This document shows, in pieces, positions 37,123-50,583 of a stretch of 64,000 nt of DNA. Source of the stretch: Pteria penguin (lineage: Eukaryota > Mollusca > Bivalvia > Pterioida > Pteriidae); the NCBI GenBank assembly GCA_035048485.1, contig CM068582.1, forward strand, positions 32,801,596-32,865,595, in the 5' to 3' direction. The position numbers were made by a program, and so were the translations under genes. The first letter of the stretch is position 1. Every line of letters begins with the position of its first letter. The notes beneath the pieces were generated by a model. It was not told where the DNA came from, ran no database searches, and was given only the letters and a program-made list of their open reading frames with translations.

Positions 37123-39756
37123 AAATACCAGTTATCCGCATTGCCATGTTAACGAGCAATTATTGAGACTTTTACATGCGATTTCATTCTCGTCTAATTT
37201 TCGGAGTTTTTTATCATTTCTGTGCGCTTAGGATGGGATGGTCATTACGTAAAACCGAATAATCTACTTCCCACTTTCAGTGTATATTTCTATTTATTTC
37301 GAATACTTCACACTCTGAACCGTGCACAGCCACTGTAATACGGCGGCCGTTACATAGATCATTGTTTGGCGCACGAATATGAATATTGATACAGATAAAC
37401 GATATAAAACACGATAAAAACCTAGATCTGTTGTTGGTGGCAGGGTCTAAGTCATGACTGCATTCAGTTCCACACGAACTTATGTCACCGACAAATGGCC
37501 AATGGGCGGAGTCGTGCCACAAAGACGGATCAGGGGAAACCAGATAACTCTTGCCTCTCTTCCGTCATCACGTTTATCAATCATAAAAATTTTAAAAGCA
37601 CAGAATTTACATCAAATTATCATTTATAGCCACTGCGTATAATTCAGTCATAGCATATGTTTAGAAGGCAACGACACCTGGATCTGCCTTGCACCTCTAA
37701 ATATAGCGCCCCCACCTGTATAGCGTTCGCAAGCATAATAGAGATTAGTGGAAAATTCATTTGAAGAACGAGTTTTATACAATAATGCTATCTATTTGCT
37801 GATTATTATACCCAAAAATATAATGGCAGCAACATGCGCACGATGTCACCCTTGTGAAAAGTTTCCGCACAAATGTTTATATAAAGCAATTGTCCACTTC
37901 AACATTTGTTCGGAGAGAAAAAATTGTGTGTGCGTGCGTGCTTGTGTGTGTTTTACTTACAAAAAGGTTTATTAAATTGTCAATCGCTATACTAGGTTTT
38001 ATATTAAAGATATAAAACCTAAATTATTGCTAATTATTAAATGTAATTAATATAATCATATCAAAATAATGTGCACATGCATGATTATTGATCCGAACTG
38101 CAGTGTAAGAAATATGTAGCCGGTTGACCATTGCCGTATGGAGAAAAGTTTTGAACTTTACCTCTAATAAAGAAAGGTTTTACACTACACTACATATATC
38201 TCTAAATTTATAATCAAATGTACATCATAATGAAGTAAATTTCGTGAAATGTTGAAGAGAAAAATTAAAATTATAAATTAACGGACATAAAGAAATCGCT
38301 TATAGTAATACACATATTTAAGACTAAAATATCACAAAGTTTCATGCGCTGACGAATCTGATCATCCCTATTTTCCTATTATGTGCATAATCCACATAGG
38401 TAACGTTGTCGCTGAAATTTATTGTTGTATTTTTCATCTGGCTGAGACAAATTAGGTATTTAACAAAGGTGGCATAAACATCTCGACAGAACGCATATAC
38501 GAACGGTACATATCATTTTGAAGCATGCCCATAACGGTCTGTTGCTCTCGCCTGTCACCTCTCGCCAAAGCCTTTGAACCTGGGCAGGAAATGATCACAA
38601 CTGTGATACATCTACAAACAAGGGCTTACACGCTCAGGTGCGGCATATAAATGTCCAGTTTGACCTTATGTTGATTGCTGGACCATACCTATTACATTTA
38701 ATGCCAAATAAACGTCAGTCCACAAACGGTAGTTCCAGTTTCTCAATCACGTGAGGAAGGTTTGGAAATGCCATGGTTATTGTATACGCATATAAAGGAT
38801 TATATCAGTACCTTTTGTAATGCGCCGGTCATGAACAGGACTATTTCACATAAATTATGGCGACACGATTAGTTCAGTTTTCAAATTTATCTGCAGCAGG
38901 GTAATTTTGCTATGAACATTGATGAATCTTTAACGTACAAAGCATACATGTTCATGGATTTAGCGAGGTTCGAGCACAATCCATCCGATTACGATTCGAA
39001 CACGTCGACAACTTGGCTAGAGTGTGATTAACTGAGATTATTGAGTACGTATTACGATTATACCAGGCACGTAGGAACTATATCCCCTCCCCCCCAATAT
39101 TTTGCTGATCATAGACGAATTTTTCCTGTTACGAAAAGAAACTAAATCTGAGGTTTAGATACACTTTTGAACTACGGCTCCACATACCGTGTGAACTAAG
39201 CGCACTCGAAAATAACTTATATTTTCCTTACTCGCTATTCCAGAATTATTTGAAAAAGAAGGTAAAAGAAGAGGGATTACACTGAAAATATAAAATGTAT
39301 GATAACCATGTTTAAGTTAATCGTCCATGTTGCATTTTGACAGGAAAATTGTAGAGAGCAAAGTGAAACCTAATACACCAATACTTTCAGTCTATATTTA
39401 TCTATTTCATTTTATTGAATTAATTCTTAATATGCACATAAAATGTAAAACATGACTGAACATAATTATTGGCAGTGTAATCTCTTTGTTCAGGAATACA
39501 GAGGAGAACCTGCAGGCAAGAGTGAAACATGTGTATGTGAAATGTAATTTGTCTTGTCCAATCGATAAGAAGGAATTGAATTTACGCAAACAAGTTCGAA
39601 ACATGTTTATTAACCTTGATTATTCAATTTTAAAATATAGATTTTGTATCGTAAAATACATTTTCAGAGAATTAGATTTTCCTCAGCAACAGCCGAATCT
39701 TGTAGTAATGTAACTGTCGTTTGCTTTACAAACTGGAAAGACAAATATGTAATACA
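37123..39756. other. Gene-free DNA downstream of Irx
   Basis: No supportable gene. The block 37300-37580 has promoter-like words (CCAAT followed by GGGCGGAG, 37498-37510), and 38500-38780 is of higher complexity with TCF-like CTTTGAA and an E-box-like CAGGTG. Neither shows a reading frame with known motifs. Confidence 0.5.
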
Positions 39757-41072
<1,316 letters not shown>

Positions 41073-41091
41073 CCCCCCCCCCCCCCCCCCC
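41073..41091. repeat. Poly-C run
   Basis: Nineteen consecutive C; length is likely uncertain in any assembly. Confidence 0.9.
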
Positions 41092-41235
41092 GGATTCGCC
41101 ACTGTAACACCCCTTTATCTACCGGTAGGAAAACGTCTGAATTTGCACGAACAATTGTTAGAAGAATATACACCATCATTGGGTTATATTTGAGAAACTT
41201 AATAAAACCCCTTCCCTGGATATATATATATCAAA

Positions 41236-41495
41236 GCCGGCGTGGCCTAGTGGTATCGCGTCGGACTCCTGATCGGGAGGCCGGGTTCGAGTTCCGCTCT
41301 GGTCATGTCGGTGTCATGTCTTTCGGATGAGACAGTAAAAACCGAGATCCCGTGTCGTGGTATGCATGACACGTTAAAGATCCCTCACTGCTTCGGGTGG
41401 GTCTGTTGCAAAGGTCAAAATTTGTATGCCCCGCATCAGGCAGATGCCGTCACCATATACGTGAAATATTCGTGGTGTGACGTAAAACAAAAAAC
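41236..41495 (+). mobile_element. tRNA-derived SINE, nearly full length
   Basis: The head has an A box (TGGCCTAGTGG, 41243-41253) and a B box (GGTTCGAGTTCC, 41284-41295), spaced as in a tRNA gene. The body holds CTTTCGGATGAGACAGTAAA, ACCGAGATCCCGTGTC, CGTTAAAGATCCCTCACTGC, GCATCAGGCAGATGCCGTCA and GTGACGTAAAACAAAAAACT at the 3' end. The truncated copy at 3111-3309 matches the body. SINEs of this type are transcribed by RNA polymerase III and mobilised by LINE proteins. It resembles molluscan SINE families, though I cannot assign the superfamily. A TA tract precedes it. Confidence 0.88.
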
Positions 41496-42856
41496 TAACT
41501 CAAACTCTATATATTCATCATTATAACAATAAGACGTTCACCCTTTCTTTCTCGTGTCAGGAAAATCTACGGATTTATCATGTACAAGCAAATTATTATG
41601 CAACATATTTGATAAAATGATTGTACACATGTTTAACATGTGTGAACCAGACAATTCATCACCGAGCAAAACTGTTGGAAGAATCATGTTAGAAAGACAC
41701 GTGTTTATAACATTATCAACGTCCCCTACCTGTCTCCGTAACATTGATTTTATCAGCATGTGACACCTTGCATCTCTATAGAATACTTACGTTAAACATG
41801 ATGAGCTGATAACGATTATGAATTTCGTAGTATTCTTTTTTGTGTTGCTTTATTAAAACATCTTTTTGTACTTTAATTGATCTAATTTTGTATGTACCGC
41901 TTGTGTCGTAAAAATGATTAAAATAAATAGATAGATAAATAAAGAAATTAGAAGAAGAAGAAGAAGAGATACCAGTGCCAGTTTAGATTTCACTTTTATT
42001 ATTAGTGAAGTATAATGCGTAACCTTGTAGTACGGTGCGATTTATAATTAACGTTATATTATGAGTAATGTTCCTTTGATGCTTTAACCTATCTTGTTTG
42101 TAAGTTTGAAAGCGTTAAAAGTCCAATAACTGTATTGGGTATGAAAGGCAAAATGTGGCGCCAAAATGTGGGGTAGGGCCTTCGATTTTTATATTATTCT
42201 GCCTTTTCTTTTACCAATTGTCTGTCATCAAGTTTTTTAAATAACTAAATGAGGGTAGATTACAGCGTCGTATTAAACATAATTAAAATACTTTTTTTTT
42301 AAAAGAATATTTCCTTACGTTATGACTGAAGATCCTGTATATGATTCATATTCTAAACTGCCACAGAGCACAGTTATAGAGGGACTCATAGGAAAATATA
42401 AATATTTTGAGATCATCCCTGAGGATGAATGCCTTTAAACATTTCAGTACATCCGTGCATTCTTTAGGGGTAATTTCAAAATCAATATACACATTCACAA
42501 ATGCGTGTGGCTGTAACGTGGCGTACTTATCGTTTATATACGTACTGACGTGAGATAATCAGAGTCATTCGAACTTTGTACCTTCCGAGTCGGTCGAATT
42601 AGCCCCGCACACAACCTAGTTGGGTTTACTGGTTTTATTCGTAATACAGAGTTACCTACCCTTGCTGTAGGCATCTAAGGTAGATTAATCGTGACATGAA
42701 CCAAATCTGTGGAAAACGATGTAAAACTATAAGGAAGGGACAAAAATGGTGCTTCCACAGGAATTCTTTGACGTCAAAATCGTTATGGCGTCATACACCT
42801 GCACAAATGGGAAATAACTCTATATTACAAAAATCAGGCATCCGTGAGTTATTTGT

Positions 42857-42857
<1 letters not shown>
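41496..42857. other. Gene-free DNA, possible LINE tail at 41760-41955
   Basis: No gene is supported. A T-rich segment ending in AAATAAATAGATAGATAAAT (41921-41940) and a GAA run looks like the 3' tail of a non-LTR retroelement, but no RT sequence precedes it. Confidence 0.35.

Positions 42858-42918
<61 letters not shown>
42858..42918. repeat. (TTA)n microsatellite
   Basis: About 60 bp of TTA trinucleotides. The poly-Tyr stretch in the overlapping frame is an artefact. Confidence 0.95.
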
Positions 42919-45900
42919 TTCGTTTTATTGTGCGTTCCTTGCCTTTCTTTTTTCTCCATCTTTTTGACATTCTAATACATGTACATGAATACAAATTAGC
43001 GTTTTCCTAAAATTTCTGGTCTTTCTATTTTTTTGTTAAAGCATAAATTGATGGGGATCAGACCGTATAATATTACACTATGCTATTCTTTTTAATTTGA
43101 AGAAATCAGATGTCCATTTCAGTTTTGTAATTATCAAATTTGTCATTTGAATAAATGACTGTATTCGTTTCATTTCTATTGTATTATGATGAATTGAATC
43201 TGAGTAATAGGTAAACGGTCGAAAAGGAAAATATGAATATATAACTAGTATTCACACGTGCTTAAATGCATTCAAATTTTATTGCATTCCATCAAAATAA
43301 AATAAATTCCATGTGCACAATTTTGTCATGACTACATATTGCGAAATAACACTTCTTTCTGTGAACATTTTGCATAGAAATTTCCAGTACTTCCAAGATG
43401 TTTTATATAATAAGAAGACAAAATCACATCTGGATATTCAGACAGTGTTGTATCATTTGGAAGAGGTCAATTTTTTATATATTTTTTTCTTGAACTGCGT
43501 ATGTTCAAGTTATAAACCACATCTGTATTGCAGGTAAGACATAATTATGGTCGTATTATTTAGATGTACGTGCGGATTTCGTCTAAAACGCATATCTTCA
43601 ATAAATTCTGGTCTATAGAATTTAAAGTCTTATTATCTGAATTTATTTTCCATACAATAATGTAAAAAAGAACTCCATGTTTTTAATTCTGCATATATTT
43701 TTGTATTAATTCTTATAAATTTTCAGCAAACGTCTTTATAGTACAGTATGTATTTTAAGTGTTGATTCATATGAAATGCAAAAAGTTGATTAAACCCACA
43801 GTACATATTTGAATAACGCATCGGAATATCTGTTTAAATAAGCTTAGAATTCGGTTAAATGATAAATGTTTAGACGACTTAAATGTAAAATCTATTTTTA
43901 TTTTTGGAATTATATCGGCGAATTGTAAAAAGATATATTTTAAATGGAGATCACACTAACTGATCATTGGTATGTATTGACGCTACAACAAATGTTCTAA
44001 TTATTGTACACACCAAATTCTGTTTCCATGGTTAGACGGATGTTTCTGTCCGTCGGAATTTCGCGAATGTGCACCTCATATTGCGCAAACAAGATAAGTT
44101 TGATTGTCCGTTGGGTTCTTTTTTCATCATTTGACTCACGTTATACTTTTATGTTTATATCTACTTGACCCTATTTGTATCATTCTTTATGTTCAAGTCG
44201 AACATGATTTTCAAAAGATAAGTATTATTGTAACGGGTGCGAAAACAAGATTTGTACATGCTGTCGTATTCGGTTCGCGACCAATTCGCGTCACCTGACA
44301 GATCAAATTGTTTCATGTAAACAATAGTAGATAATGTTCAATCCCGATCCCGATTTCAAAACATCTAATCTTTAAACAAGCTTGTCAATAGTGTCTTACA
44401 ATAGCTATCTGTAGCGACTGACATCTTCCTTTGTACCTTAGAACGCAATACAGTGCAACAAAAAACTACGGTATCGCCCTATCATGTCCGAATAGCATAT
44501 AATACAAAAATAGATTGAAACATTTGATATCAATGAATGTGTGGTCCTGCGGAATCGAGTTGCATTCTGTGACTTTATGGCTTTGTTGACTTGTCACTTC
44601 GAACAAAACATTACAATGTCATGCTTAAGATTGAAATCTAATACAACATTAGATCATTTCTACATAATCTGATTAATTGCTCATAAAATCTTTATCTGTC
44701 AAACAAAGAGCATCGCGCACATTTTTGAAAATCAGTGATTTAGGGATAAGTTTGCGGACAAAAGTTTTGTTCCGTTAGCTGTAAACATATATTTATCTTC
44801 ATCAAACACACGCCGAATATTGATTAAATGGACCATCGCCCTAAACAACAATAAGACGGTTTAGATTGACATAATCTCTGAATTAAATACGTATATGTTT
44901 GTTTCTTTTGAAGGACATGCCATACTGTGGAAGCTATGACACGTTTCGTTTCGATTATAAATCTAGCACAGACTTGTAGATGTTAACATATCATTACATA
45001 TCGTTAGCACAATTCAAGCATTAGTAATAAGACGTTGAATTTATTATTTTCATGTTTATTTCTATATGCATGAAAATTTTAATCAAGATTAATGTATTCG
45101 TCTTTATCGTTATTTTCCGTATTATGTAAATTTACACGTACACGAAGTAAGTCAATATTTGAAAATGTAAGTCCATTTCTCAATTTAATTCTGGATGGTG
45201 ATTATACACAAAATGGCGGTAAACTAGGCCAAAAAATCTTAAACAGATTTGAATTTATAATTATCGATAGCCATATGTCTAAAAGAAAATACAGTATTTG
45301 CTATATTTTATACATATGTCATACAAATTTATTTAGAAAACCGCGAATTATTATGAATAAACACACAGATATTTATTTACTCGTTCTTTGGTCAATTACA
45401 TATGCCGAAACATTTTACAATTATACGATCACGACATTTAAAACAAGAAACCCGCGTGATACACCGCGTATTCACATATGTACTTCCGACATGAAATTGA
45501 AAGCTAATTTTATTCCATTTGAAAATCCGATAGCATAATATAGCCATTGTTACGAAAAATATCACATCACCAATTATATCAGTCAACATTATTTCTACTG
45601 GGATCATGTGTATTGCATACATTAAATATTTTTATCATATTCTCTTTATAAATGAACGTTGAAATTACGATTAAAATTGAGATAAAAATACATCAAACAC
45701 TCATTTTTTATTTTCAAATTTATGCATTATCATCGTATGTGAAAATATGTTAGACGTGGCTGTTAGAAACTCCAACATGATTACTTCTTCATATGTATGT
45801 GGTCTGAATTTCATATCCAAAAGCAATATTATAAAACTGCCCTTTATCATTGTTAAAATCTTGTTCTTAAGTCGTGCCTTGCATCCTATCCGAAATCTAG

Positions 45901-48900
45901 TATTGAAGTACAAGGAAATGTCACACAAACGCTGAATGACATGTATCAATTCCGCAGAATCTAAAGGGTGGCATATTACCTACCGACCTCATCAAAAATC
46001 TATTTCAACAAATTTGCATGACCAGATACCCATTAGACCTCCATTTATCACGTCTGAAGCAGCGAACACAATTGCCAAATCAGTGAGCACTGTTGCATCG
46101 CAATATCACGCAAGCTAACATGTCGTGTTAACAGTGTACGCTGCACAAACAAGATTAAATGATACCAATAGCTACACACCTGTACCCTCCCTGTATAGTG
46201 CTTGACTTGTGCCGGTTTCCCTAAACGATGGCATTCTACTAATGTCTTTAGCTAATCTGTACAATGACCAGAAAACTTTGAATAAACGGTATTTGAATAA
46301 TAATGATAATAAAAAAGAATAATCGAAAAAAGTCGAAATATCTATAAATGATGTTCATATTCTTGAAAATTTACTAGATCTATCATCATTTTATCACTTC
46401 TCTTTTATTAGTGTTATCATTGTAATTTGCAAATGTAACTATGCAAAAATCAATTCAAAATCTTAAAGGACTGATATGGACACATATTTGTATGGAAATT
46501 AGTGATGTTATGTTACCACGGAACAGATCAATATACTACAGTGAACTCTGGGAATCCGATATGTAGAGTGGTGCTCTAGACTTGGACGCGTCTCCCGTTT
46601 GGTAAGCCGCACCTGCACCCTGTCGTAAATGTCAACAACTTATGTATAGATAATGGTATATGAGTGAATAATTAAGGTACAATAATCATAAAGACAATAA
46701 AGCAGAGTACTCAATGCACAATTTAAAATAAAACCCCTAATTATTCCTAGAGTATTTCTGATTTTGTCCAATTCGTTATTAGTAGCACAAGCAAGGTTCC
46801 TCATTTATAAACATGCACTGTAACTAACTTGTATTTTGAGCCGTTGGTTTATGACAAACATCAATTGATAATACTACAGAACATCATTAATGATTTAATG
46901 ATAGACACAGAGTTTACTTTAGTATTATATCAGTTTTTCAGGCCTCATTACAATTGATTTCATTTAGTAAGTAATGCAAACAAATCATAATAGAAATGAT
47001 TTACTAATAAATCCAAAACAATGTTTTTACACTATAAATGATTCTGTTTATATTACAAAGTATATATTTTCGTATATATTATTTTCTTAAACGTTTGTAT
47101 ATATCAATACCATCAATCATAATTAATACTGATACGGGTTTTATACCAAATCTCATGTACAAAACATATCACCGAATCTTATCCTACGAAAAAAAGGAAG
47201 CTGAGTATAATACTAATCAGAGACGGATAATAAAAATATATAATATCTGTATCACTCCCATGTAACATGTTTCCATAAAGTGAATATCGATAGTCAATAT
47301 GTTTATCCTAGCATTCATGATAATTCATAATAATCACATACTACCTTAACCTAACCAGTGGATAGGTCAGACGTCAGACTGTAAACCAAAGAATAGCCAT
47401 ATGTCATTGGAAAATACTTTTCTTTGTTTATTAATGTTTTGTATCCCTAAGTTAAGATGCATATTGGCCCAACTTTTTATACGTCACTAAACTTTGGAGT
47501 AAAATATGAAACATGCTACTGGCACCGATTACGACTGACTTTCTCAAGCTATAAAGAAAAGTATAACGACTCCTCAAAAACTAAAAATACTTCAGGGATT
47601 TTATATATGTATGCAATCTTTTCATACAAGTTTCTAAATGAATACGTACACTTGGCATTTCCAAAGCTTTATGGTTATAATGACATCTATATTTTAGGTT
47701 TGTTACATTTATGGGAAATGTGTATTTATATATGTTTTATGTATATTCTCTAAATATTTGTGGTCAGACGTATTCACCAATTATATCCACGGGTTATAAC
47801 TATTTAGTCAACTTTGTTTCAGGTTAAATAAATAAAACACGGCTAGGAAATATGCAGTATTGGAAAATTAATTCCGTTCTTGTCTACAAATGTGTCAATT
47901 GTGGCAAAAAGATTTTCAATGTGTATTTTCTGTGCGTCTTAGTATAAATCATCTGTACCATTTCATTATAACACTGTTTATCAAATCATTACATAGGACA
48001 CACTGTTGTGTACATGTGTATATTATATTGGCTATACAACACTATTTATATTGGAGTCTTCTCAGTGTGCTCATCACTGAACGATCTCCTTATCACTGAG
48101 AAGTATTGGCCAAAATAGTAATTTTACGAAGTCCTCCATGACGACAGTTTCATCAAGGCATATGTTGACATTATTTACACAAATGCTAATCAACAACAGA
48201 TCACATGATTCAACACAAGGACAATCATGAAGGTGGAACATTTTGGCCTCCTCTCGGGTTTCCTTGTTGACAGGTCACTTGCATGTTCCACAAGGACATT
48301 CTTAATGCTACCAGGCTACAGAAGGACATGAATTCTTTGCAAACAGATAACCTGTCTCCAAAACATGGTATATGTTTGTCGATAGGTCATCTGTGTTCTC
48401 AGGCAAGGTCGATATTATACACTATCTTTTTCCCCCAAGATGCACCTTGTCGACAGGTCACCTGTGTCCTTGTATGGCTTCGATCAAACACCTTCTACAA
48501 AGCCCCCATTTCTAATCCATGTATTTGTATGTAGAGAATAGAGAACGGTAATCGCATTTGATGCTTATTTAATTGCATTGTCGTCTTAAAATACGACTTT
48601 GATTTGAATAAAGGATGAGCATGTTGAAGATGGAAACATAGTTGTTGAAAAGAGTAAGCGGTTTGTGAATATCAATACACGAAAATGCGGTTTCCCATGG
48701 TGAGATATCACCTCTTGCTCATGTACATATGTTCATATTACAAATTTATATGCAAATGGCGTCTGGCGAGCATGCTTTTGACATTGTCAGGTGGAGGTAT
48801 TTCCTATGTTATATCTATAATTTTTGCAATAAACTGCAGGTGATCCACATGCGCGACACTGTGTTTAACCATTTCTTTAACCGAATTAGAATACTTGACC

Positions 48901-50389
48901 GCAATCTGATTTATGATGATGACGTAACACGTGACTTAAAAAAAACAAGGATGTAAAATACAGAATTTTTATTTTAATATTGCAAGCGGATACTTTACCA
49001 CATTTTTGTACCCCTTATAAATTCGAGGCGAGACCAGGTGTCTGATATTATAACGAGTCCACTAGTCTTCAGCTAGCTGCTCAACTACAATCAATCTCAA
49101 ATAAATTAATTACTACTAGTTTATTATCAAATATCACATAATTTTATAAAACTCGTAAATAGAAATGCAATGCATATACCTACCCCCATCATCAAAGTTA
49201 ACAATTAAATATAAGGACGCAATTACGTAGAAAAGTCTACCAATGCGGCAATGTTGAGAATTTCACAATGTATGTTACTCCTCCATTTACCCAGATTTAC
49301 AGGTTTTTAGTTGACTTAGTATGTGATGCATGCAGTATTATGCATGAAATATTACAAAACCACGAATATACCGTTCTCTTTAATCCTTTTGAGTTCCAGG
49401 AACTAATTTGTTAATTCAAGGAAAATGTATTTATGGCCTCATCAAAAGGCGATACAATGGAAACAAAGGAACATGCAATGTTCTAATGAATTCAGAGGAT
49501 GTACAAATATATGTCACCATGTGAGCAGGTTTATCAATCACAATATGCAAATAAGTGTTGTTTAGCATATGTTGGAGCGGTTCATAGCGAGCCACCATTT
49601 GTTTCCATTAGTATCCTTCCCACGAGTCATGTATAATCCATTTCATAGAATTCTCAGTAAATTCTCATTATTAAATCCTCGGGCATTTTCAAACTGTAGT
49701 GATAGATTAGAAAATTATGTATAAATCACCTAGGGGTATGTCTGTGCATCATCATTTATTTATGCAAATCTGTCATTATCTGTGACTGAATAACTCCACC
49801 GAGCAGATATTGCAAGCCTTATCACAAAATTTTCATTTGTTTTACATCAAAAGTCTTTATTCTCTACACTGGCTCAGGGCAATATTGATATAAAACACTA
49901 GATTCCAAAAAACAAATGATATGTCCATCTGCTTTTCCCCAATAAGGTTTGGCCAATGGAAAACTCATGTAGTACTCAATGATAACAATGTAATTTTGAC
50001 TATCAGCAGTTACATCAGGATCTTCTCCTGCTAGCTACTGTTGTGGGGTTGTCTCTTGCATATTATATTGTAACTCCAGGGCTACGAATAGATATTAGTC
50101 AGATTCGTGTTGTTTACCATGTATGTCACTGCCACTTAAGATAATTTATTTTGAACTTAGTTTGAAGTCTTTTTAATGCTGAATTCGAAAATATAGTTCA
50201 TGAAGGTTTTTTTTCAATTCGTTTTTATTTATTAATTTATTTCATATTTATTTATTTATTATTATTATTATTTGTGATTCAAAGGTATAATGAAATATTT
50301 AATAAATATTATGAGAATACATATGGTTTAAATATTTCAACAATGAAAATAAGCCTACAGTCATTACGATGTCTGTTTAATTCTCAATA
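42919..50389. other. Downstream gene desert, first part
   Basis: No supportable gene in about 7.5 kb. The longest open frame (45092-45538, 148 codons) is AT-driven and shows no known motif. A dispersed repeat related to the RT-element tail lies at 46545-46640 (GAACTCTGGGAATCCGAT, then GACGCGTCTCCCGTTTGG). Confidence 0.55.
46545..46640 (-). repeat. Degenerate RT-element tail fragment
   Basis: GTGAACTCTGGGAAT, GTGGTGCTCTAG, GACGCGTCTCCCGTTTGG and AAGCCGCACCTG follow the same order as the tail block at 2205-2275. It is strongly diverged. Confidence 0.4.
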
Positions 50390-50391
50390 AA

Positions 50392-50580
50392 TAGACGATC
50401 TTCATATTTCATTATATAAGTGGCCCAAGACCCGACATGTTACTTTTTGCCGGAGTTTTCATTTTGGCGTAACGAACTAGATAGTAACGTCACAGTTTAA
50501 GCAATAACGTCAAAATAAAAATCCCGGCGAAGAGTTGCATGTCGGGTCTTGGGCCGCATGTAAAATATGAAGATCGTCTA
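50392..50580. mobile_element. Palindromic MITE with TA ends
   Basis: The outer arms TAGACGATCTTCATATTT (50392-50409) and AAATATGAAGATCGTCTA (50563-50580) are exact inverted copies. So are the inner arms GGCCCAAGACCCGACATG (50422-50439) and CATGTCGGGTCTTGGGCC (50538-50555). The centre holds AACGTCA motifs and a weaker inner palindrome. There is no coding capacity. TA at both ends fits a TA target duplication of the Tc1/mariner type, in which case the inverted repeat proper starts at GACGATC. The near-perfect arms suggest recent insertion. Confidence 0.85.
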
Positions 50581-50583
50581 TTG

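Noticed and set aside
41236..41310. Functional tRNA gene
   Set aside because: A and B boxes are present, but the sequence runs on into a SINE body that recurs at 3111-3309, and the acceptor stem does not close.
45092..45538. 148-codon open frame
   Set aside because: Longest frame in the downstream desert, but AT-driven, without recognisable motif, splice context or conserved pattern.
48260..48480. Repeated GACAGGTCACCTGTGT-like words
   Set aside because: Three similar words at uneven spacing (about 112 and 70 bp); too weak to call a tandem repeat or binding-site cluster.
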